A stretch of DNA of 8,375 nucleotides from Candidatus Staskawiczbacteria bacterium RIFOXYD1_FULL_32_13 (GTDB lineage: Bacteria > Patescibacteriota > Minisyncoccia > Minisyncoccales > Staskawiczbacteraceae): the NCBI GenBank assembly GCA_001820485.1, contig MHPU01000024.1:1-8375 (forward strand), read 5' to 3'. Below the pieces are notes generated by a model. The model was not told where the DNA came from. It did not search any database and saw only the letters and a program-made list of their open reading frames with translations. Below, in pieces: positions 5,374-8,375 of this stretch. The position numbers and the translations under genes are program-made. How positions within the stretch are numbered: the stretch's first letter is position 1; each line of letters opens with the position of its first letter.

Positions 5374-7362
5374 TTATTTCCATACGCGTTTTGTTTTGAT
5401 ATACCAATTTGAAACATCTGCAAATCTTTTTGCAGGATCTATTATTTTATCAGCTTGTATTCCTTGTACTGTATCTTTAGCCCAGTAAATATAATTTTGG
5501 CTGTATAGAAATATAGCAGGGGCATCTTTGATTATTATGTCTTGCAATTTTTCTAGATTTTTTTGTTTTTTAGATAAATCTAAATTCTCTCGAGCATCTT
5601 TTATCAAAACATCAACATCTTTATTTTGGTATTCGGAAAGATTAAGGCCTGGATCATAAATTTGAGAAGAGTGCCAGAAGGGATAAAGATCAAGTAAAGA
5701 TCCTAATGCTTGACCGTAAAGAAGTGCATCATAATTTCTTTCTTTTATAATTGATTTTAGATCTGAAAGTTCTACAGCATTAATATCTACGGCAAAACCA
5801 ATTTTTTGCCATTGGTCTTTTAATATATTAGCAGTTTGAAGTAGTTGTGGTTGATTTATTGTTGTTAATGTTATTTTTAATGGTTGAGATGTTTCTGGAT
5901 TTGTAGTGCAGAGTTCATTTAGTTTTGCCCGCGTCGCTTTCCCCACTTCTCCTGTTGGTTTTTCTGATGGTAAATATTTTATTTGGAAATTAGTTACTGC
6001 ATTTTCCGTTGCTACTCCGTAGCCTCCATTTGTTTCATTAGATAAATCATTTGAAAAACCTAATTTTGCTAAACACTTTTGCAATTCTGTAACTTCAGTT
6101 CCTTTTGATTTACTGGAAAGATAGTTTTTAAATTGAAATGCGGGAGTTTTTTTTATTTGTTTGATTCTCTCTCCAGATTCTGATTCTTTAAATCCAGATT
6201 TATCTAATAGACTTTTTGCTTGCTCTAAATTAAGTTCATTGATTGCTGTTGGCTCTGCGAGTCCAAAAAAATCAGGTAAAATAGGGGAGTTTATTTCTGT
6301 AATTCCACTTTTAGTTATATTCTCTATTGATTGTGTTATAGCTTTTTTATCTGTAGCAAGATTTAATGATTGTCTTAAATTGTCATCTGAAAGAATTCTT
6401 TGTTTTTGTAAATTAAGGAATACGGCAAAATATCTTGGCAGGGTAAATGAATATATAGAAAACTTTTCTGTTTTTGACCAGTTTTGAGTAATTTCTTTCT
6501 CTGCTAAAGCTTGATTATTATCTAAAGAAGCCAGCGAAAAACCATTAATTATTCTTTGGTTTGCAGACTTTATAAGGTTTTCTTTAGTATCAAAAAATTG
6601 AAAAGAAAATTCAGATATAAAAGGAATTTGATTGTAATATTTATGATTTGAGACAAGATTAATTTTTTCGATAATCCCTGTTTTTTGTTGTTCTATACTA
6701 CTGAATTTATATGGACCAGAGCCTATAGGTTTTAAATTGTAAGCAGAAAGAGTGAAGTTTTCTGGTAAAATATTTTTCCAAATATGCTCTGGAATTATTT
6801 TTATTGTGCAATTTTCTAAAAAAGAATTATAAGAGTTTCTTAATTTAAATGTTATGGATGTATCAGAATTTTTTAAAACATCAACATCAATCCAGTTTAC
6901 CCTTTGAGGGCTTTTATAATCAGAATTCTGGATTGTTTTTATGGTAAAAATAATATCATCTGTAGTAAGCTTCTCCCCATCATGCCAAAGGACATTGCTT
7001 TTTATAACAAAATCATACGTTTTTCCATCTTCTGAAATTTTATAACTTTCAGCTAGATCATTTACTATTTGTCCATTTTTATCATAAGTTACAAGACCAG
7101 AAAAAATAATACCAGTTATGGTTCTGTCAACATCAGCTACTTCTCCGTAAATAGGATTTAAGAATCTTGGTTGGCCAACAATACCTTCAACATAGTTTCC
7201 ACCTATTGCTGGAATTTCTTTTGTATTATTAAAGTAAAAATCAAATCCTAAAAAAAATAATGAGCTAAAGGTTAGTAAAAAAAGAACTAAAAGCGTTATC
7301 TTTTCGCTTTTTTTAAGTAATTTTCCGATTTGTTTCCATTGAGAAAGTTTTGGAAATACCAT
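5374..7362 (-). CDS. Membrane-anchored family 5 ABC solute-binding protein with inserted peptidoglycan-binding domain
   Basis: The 662-residue protein resembles the peptide/nickel (DppA/OppA-type) extracytoplasmic solute-binding proteins. A basic N-terminus is followed by one membrane segment (about 22-44, LLVLFLLTFSSLFFLGF). There is no lipobox cysteine, so it is probably anchored by this helix. The binding lobes run from about 58 (VGQPRFLNPIY) to 410 and from 495 to 650; family marks include LWHDGEKLTTDDIIFT (125-140), IGSGPYKF (213-220) and LRQSLNLATDKKAI (329-342). Residues 411-487 form a PG_binding_1-like unit (KGTEVTELQKCLAKLGF, ATENAVTNFQ, PTGEVGKATRAKLNEL) inserted between the lobes. 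It should tie the receptor to the cell wall. No transporter permease or ATPase genes lie nearby. The ATG shares one base with the secG stop (TAATG), indicating translational coupling. No Shine-Dalgarno motif is seen. The ligand is unknown. Confidence 0.9.
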   Translation of the reverse strand: MVFPKLSQWKQIGKLLKKSEKITLLVLFLLTFSSLFFLGFDFYFNNTKEIPAIGGNYVEGIVGQPRFLNPIYGEVADVDRTITGIIFSGLVTYDKNGQIVNDLAESYKISEDGKTYDFVIKSNVLWHDGEKLTTDDIIFTIKTIQNSDYKSPQRVNWIDVDVLKNSDTSITFKLRNSYNSFLENCTIKIIPEHIWKNILPENFTLSAYNLKPIGSGPYKFSSIEQQKTGIIEKINLVSNHKYYNQIPFISEFSFQFFDTKENLIKSANQRIINGFSLASLDNNQALAEKEITQNWSKTEKFSIYSFTLPRYFAVFLNLQKQRILSDDNLRQSLNLATDKKAITQSIENITKSGITEINSPILPDFFGLAEPTAINELNLEQAKSLLDKSGFKESESGERIKQIKKTPAFQFKNYLSSKSKGTEVTELQKCLAKLGFSNDLSNETNGGYGVATENAVTNFQIKYLPSEKPTGEVGKATRAKLNELCTTNPETSQPLKITLTTINQPQLLQTANILKDQWQKIGFAVDINAVELSDLKSIIKERNYDALLYGQALGSLLDLYPFWHSSQIYDPGLNLSEYQNKDVDVLIKDARENLDLSKKQKNLEKLQDIIIKDAPAIFLYSQNYIYWAKDTVQGIQADKIIDPAKRFADVSNWYIKTKRVWK

Positions 7363-7580
7363 TAATAGATAAATAAATTAATAGCCCCTAATATTAGGAA
7401 TAAAGCTCCTGTTACAATAGTAGCATAGTGAAGATTTTTTTGTGCGCCTCTTCTTGATGAATAAAATTCGCCCCCACCTCCAAAAGCAGATCCCAAAGCA
7501 GTTCCTTTTTGCTGAATTGCTATTAAAATAATTAGAGCTATTGATACAATTATTTGTGCATAAAATAAAATTTGATTCAT
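7362..7580 (-). CDS. secG: Preprotein translocase subunit SecG
   Basis: The 72-residue product has the length and layout of SecG, the small accessory subunit of the SecYEG channel in the cytoplasmic membrane. Helix one covers about 4-23 (ILFYAQIIVSIALIILIAIQ). The conserved loop QQKGTALGSAFGGGG (23-37) follows, then EFYSSRRGAQKNL and the second helix (about 52-71). The stop codon overlaps the start of the solute-binding protein gene by one base, and the gene begins 4 nt after the PF04020 gene ends, so the three are one operon. The solute-binding protein it is coupled to is itself an exported Sec client. There is no Shine-Dalgarno site (GAATAAAAATATG). Confidence 0.95.
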   Translation of the reverse strand: MNQILFYAQIIVSIALIILIAIQQKGTALGSAFGGGGEFYSSRRGAQKNLHYATIVTGALFLILGAINLFIY

Positions 7581-7584
7581 ATTT

Positions 7585-7974
7585 TTATTCGTTAGTTTTT
7601 AATATTTTTAATAACAAGAAATTAATAGCCCATACTATTAAACTTGTTTCTAATAATGGAAGCCAGAAGGGTATAGATATTTCTTTAAACATTATATCTA
7701 AAAACCAAACTATTGCCATATTTACTATTACGCCAAAGATTCCTAAGGTTATTACTCTAAGTGGTAGAGTTATACCATTTAAAATTGGTTTTACAAAATA
7801 ATTTAAAAGTCCTAGAATAACTCCTAAAACTAATAAAATTTGCCACTCTGTAGTAAGTGAAAAACCAAAAAAACTTGAGTCATCAAAAATATTTAACACA
7901 ACTGATGGCACATATAAAACTGTCAGCCAGAGTCCTAAAAAACCAGCTACTATATTTGAGAAAAGTTTTTTCAT
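7585..7974 (-). CDS. PF04020 four-helix membrane protein ("phage holin 4_2" family)
   Basis: The 129-residue protein has four hydrophobic segments at about 8-30, 44-62, 70-93 and 103-123. The stretch VKPILNGITLPLRVITLGIFGVIVNMAIVW (61-90) carries the family signature: N-x-x-x-x-P near the end of helix two, then LPLRVITLG and an asparagine in helix three. The family is widespread in bacterial chromosomes (YvlD-like proteins); the holin name is historical and there is no phage context here. Function is not established; a small integral membrane protein of the envelope is all that can be said. It is the first gene of the operon with secG 4 nt downstream. The ATG has no Shine-Dalgarno site. Confidence 0.88.
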   Translation of the reverse strand: MKKLFSNIVAGFLGLWLTVLYVPSVVLNIFDDSSFFGFSLTTEWQILLVLGVILGLLNYFVKPILNGITLPLRVITLGIFGVIVNMAIVWFLDIMFKEISIPFWLPLLETSLIVWAINFLLLKILKTNE

Positions 7975-7985
7975 TAGATTGTCTT

Positions 7986-8014
7986 ATATTATCACATCAA
8001 AAGGTGTAAAACAA
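7986..8014 (-). promoter_or_regulatory. Possible promoter of the PF04020-secG-SBP operon
   Basis: On the minus strand TTGTTT (8014-8009) and TAATAT (7991-7986) stand 17 bp apart; the overlapping GATAAT (7993-7988) is a better -10 but with poorer spacing. The transcript would begin only a few bases before the ATG at 7974, which fits the lack of a Shine-Dalgarno site. The hexamers are weak matches in AT-rich DNA, so this is a tentative call. Confidence 0.28.
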
Positions 8015-8016
8015 CC

Positions 8017-8045
8017 TTGACAATCAAATTGATAAATGCTATAAT
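8017..8045 (+). promoter_or_regulatory. Perfect sigma70-type promoter with extended -10
   Basis: TTGACA (8017-8022) and TATAAT (8040-8045) are both exact consensus hexamers separated by 17 bp, and TG at 8037-8038 makes the extended -10 TGCTATAAT. Transcription should start near 8052 and run right. ATCAA-A-TTGAT (8023-8033), a small near-palindrome in the spacer, could be an operator. It diverges from the minus-strand operon. Confidence 0.88.
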
Positions 8046-8058
8046 TAAAAATAGTTAT

Positions 8059-8082
8059 TTTTTGCTCTTTTCAATGCAAAAA
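8059..8082 (+). promoter_or_regulatory. First leader hairpin
   Basis: TTTTTGC (8059-8065) pairs with GCAAAAA (8076-8082) around a 10-nt loop, a few bases after the predicted transcription start. It is weak and AT-rich, and precedes the much larger hairpin at 8092-8157. Confidence 0.35.
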
Positions 8083-8091
8083 TGGTGGTTG

Positions 8092-8157
8092 TAGCCAAAA
8101 GTTTTGAAAATTAGATAGACATCGGGTGTCTATCTATAATTTGAGGATTTTTGGCTA
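8092..8157 (+). promoter_or_regulatory. Long leader hairpin with fourU-like pairing over a ribosome binding site
   Basis: TAGCCAAAA (8092-8100) pairs with TTTTGGCTA (8149-8157). The stem continues with G8101-U8148 and with UUUU (8102-8105) against AGGA (8144-8147). After a G-G mismatch come AAA/TTT (8107-8109 with 8140-8142), an A-A mismatch, T8111-A8138, a bulged T8137, and finally TAGATAGACA/TGTCTATCTA (8112-8121 and 8127-8136) closed by the 5-nt loop TCGGG. The AGGA belongs to GAGGA, 9 nt before the ATG at 8157, so the hairpin hides both the ribosome binding site and the start codon of the leader ORF. UUUU facing AGGA is the defining pairing of fourU RNA thermometers. The fold is seen in the sequence; heat response is inferred. 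Confidence 0.6.
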
Positions 8158-8216
8158 TGACTGCTAATTCTGGCAGACCCAAGCATTTCTTTTTTATGAA
8201 AGGGGCACCGCCATGA
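8157..8216 (+). CDS. 19-codon leader ORF coupled to the downstream gene
   Basis: ATG at 8157 has GAGGA (8143-8147) 9 nt upstream and opens a frame of 19 codons. The peptide ends in KHFFFMKGAPP, and its TGA (8214-8216) overlaps the ATG of the next gene as ATGA. The ribosome binding site of that next gene (AAAGGGG, 8199-8205) lies inside this ORF, so ribosomes finishing the leader could restart directly. The final Pro-Pro before the stop is a known type of slow-termination context, and the three Phe codons could sense supply, but neither is shown. The start is within the leader hairpin. Such a short ORF has no homology support; the case rests on site spacing and overlap. Confidence 0.5.
   Translation: MTANSGRPKHFFFMKGAPP
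8201..8205 (+). promoter_or_regulatory. Shine-Dalgarno site of the 8213 gene
   Basis: AGGGG ends 7 nt before ATG at 8213, within the extended AAAGGGG. It supports this start and, like the site at 86-90, contrasts with the SD-less minus-strand genes. Confidence 0.75.
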
Positions 8217-8375
8217 ACGATCATGGAACAGCCCTGATTGGTCAGTGGACAGAGTTAGTCGCGGAATTGTTTCGTCAACTTCCACGGGCAGATGATCCTC
8301 GTTTGCCTGCGATTTTGGCGAAATACTCCAATGGACAGGGGGGATTTCAAGGAGCACTTCTAAAAAAGGATTTGG
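8213..8375 (+). CDS. GC-richer protein of unknown function, 3' end outside the window
   Basis: The frame is open from ATG at 8213 to the window end, giving 54 residues. It begins MNDHGTALIGQWTELVAELF, which reads as an amphipathic helix, followed by RQLPRADDPRLPAILAKYS and a glycine-rich turn (NGQGGFQGALLKKDL). I do not recognise the family. No signal peptide or membrane segment is seen. In the line 8221-8280, 29 of 60 bases are G or C, well above the AT-rich block. A consensus promoter, a long structured leader and a coupled 19-codon ORF precede it, which suggests tight control of a strongly transcribed gene. The opposite strand also has an open frame here (8130-8357), rejected because it lacks a ribosome binding site and runs through the leader hairpin. 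Confidence 0.78.
   Translation, partial: MNDHGTALIGQWTELVAELFRQLPRADDPRLPAILAKYSNGQGGFQGALLKKDL

Noticed and set aside
7541..7801. Plus-strand open frame antisense to secG and the PF04020 gene
   Set aside because: Both genes on the other strand have clear family signatures; this frame has no ribosome binding site and no recognisable product.
7585..7974. Prophage remnant, suggested by the holin family name
   Set aside because: No other phage genes, attachment sites or lysis genes are present; PF04020 proteins are common chromosomal membrane proteins.
8074..8114. Tiny leader ORFs starting with ATG at 8074 and 8082
   Set aside because: They have 6 and 10 codons, no ribosome binding site, and no link to the downstream start.
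8112..8136. Intrinsic terminator at the 10-bp inverted repeat
   Set aside because: No U-run follows on either strand, and on the plus strand it lies between a consensus promoter and an SD-led gene.
8130..8357. Minus-strand open frame of 75 codons
   Set aside because: It runs through the leader hairpin and opposite the SD-led plus-strand gene, has no start signal, and its product looks like random low-structure sequence.

Overview
The window looks like a piece of a Candidate Phyla Radiation (Patescibacteria/Parcubacteria-like) genome. This is inferred from the very AT-rich protein genes, the lack of recognisable Shine-Dalgarno sites before all seven genes of the main block, the tight packing, and the gene set: an RNase J, an archaeal-type phosphoglucose/phosphomannose isomerase, and a solute-binding protein carrying a peptidoglycan-binding domain. 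No rRNA is present to fix the taxonomy.

Main block, minus strand (7974 down to 543), in transcription order: a four-helix PF04020 ("phage holin 4_2") membrane protein; SecG; a membrane-anchored family 5 solute-binding protein with an inserted peptidoglycan-binding domain; a palindromic intergenic repeat (5289-5360); a bifunctional phosphoglucose/phosphomannose isomerase; tRNA-Leu(CAG), set 5 nt after that gene; a small split-barrel (PNPOx-like) flavoprotein starting 14 nt after the tRNA; a strong hairpin; a 19-bp palindrome; a fold-type II PLP enzyme of the threonine synthase type; and RNase J. The first three genes form a clear operon with gaps of +4 and -1 nt. The isomerase, tRNA and flavoprotein probably share one transcript. 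Together they serve envelope and secretion, sugar phosphate interconversion, translation and RNA decay.

Plus-strand flanks: at each end lies a small gene of unknown function, clearly richer in GC than the block (33/60 and 29/60 G+C in sample lines, against 18/60 in RNase J), and each has a good Shine-Dalgarno site. The left gene (96-461) ends in a textbook intrinsic terminator (487-527). The right gene (from 8213, cut by the window end) has an elaborate control region: a perfect TTGACA-17-TATAAT promoter with extended -10; a leader of about 105 nt to the first start codon; a 66-nt near-continuous hairpin (8092-8157); and a 19-codon leader ORF whose TGA overlaps the gene's ATG. In the hairpin, four U residues face the AGGA of the leader ORF's ribosome binding site, the geometry of a fourU RNA thermometer.

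The most interesting material is this right-hand control region and the contrast between SD-led, GC-richer plus-strand genes and the SD-less block. The altered metal-site residue in RNase J, the domain insertion in the solute-binding protein and the tRNA wedged between coding genes also deserve a look.
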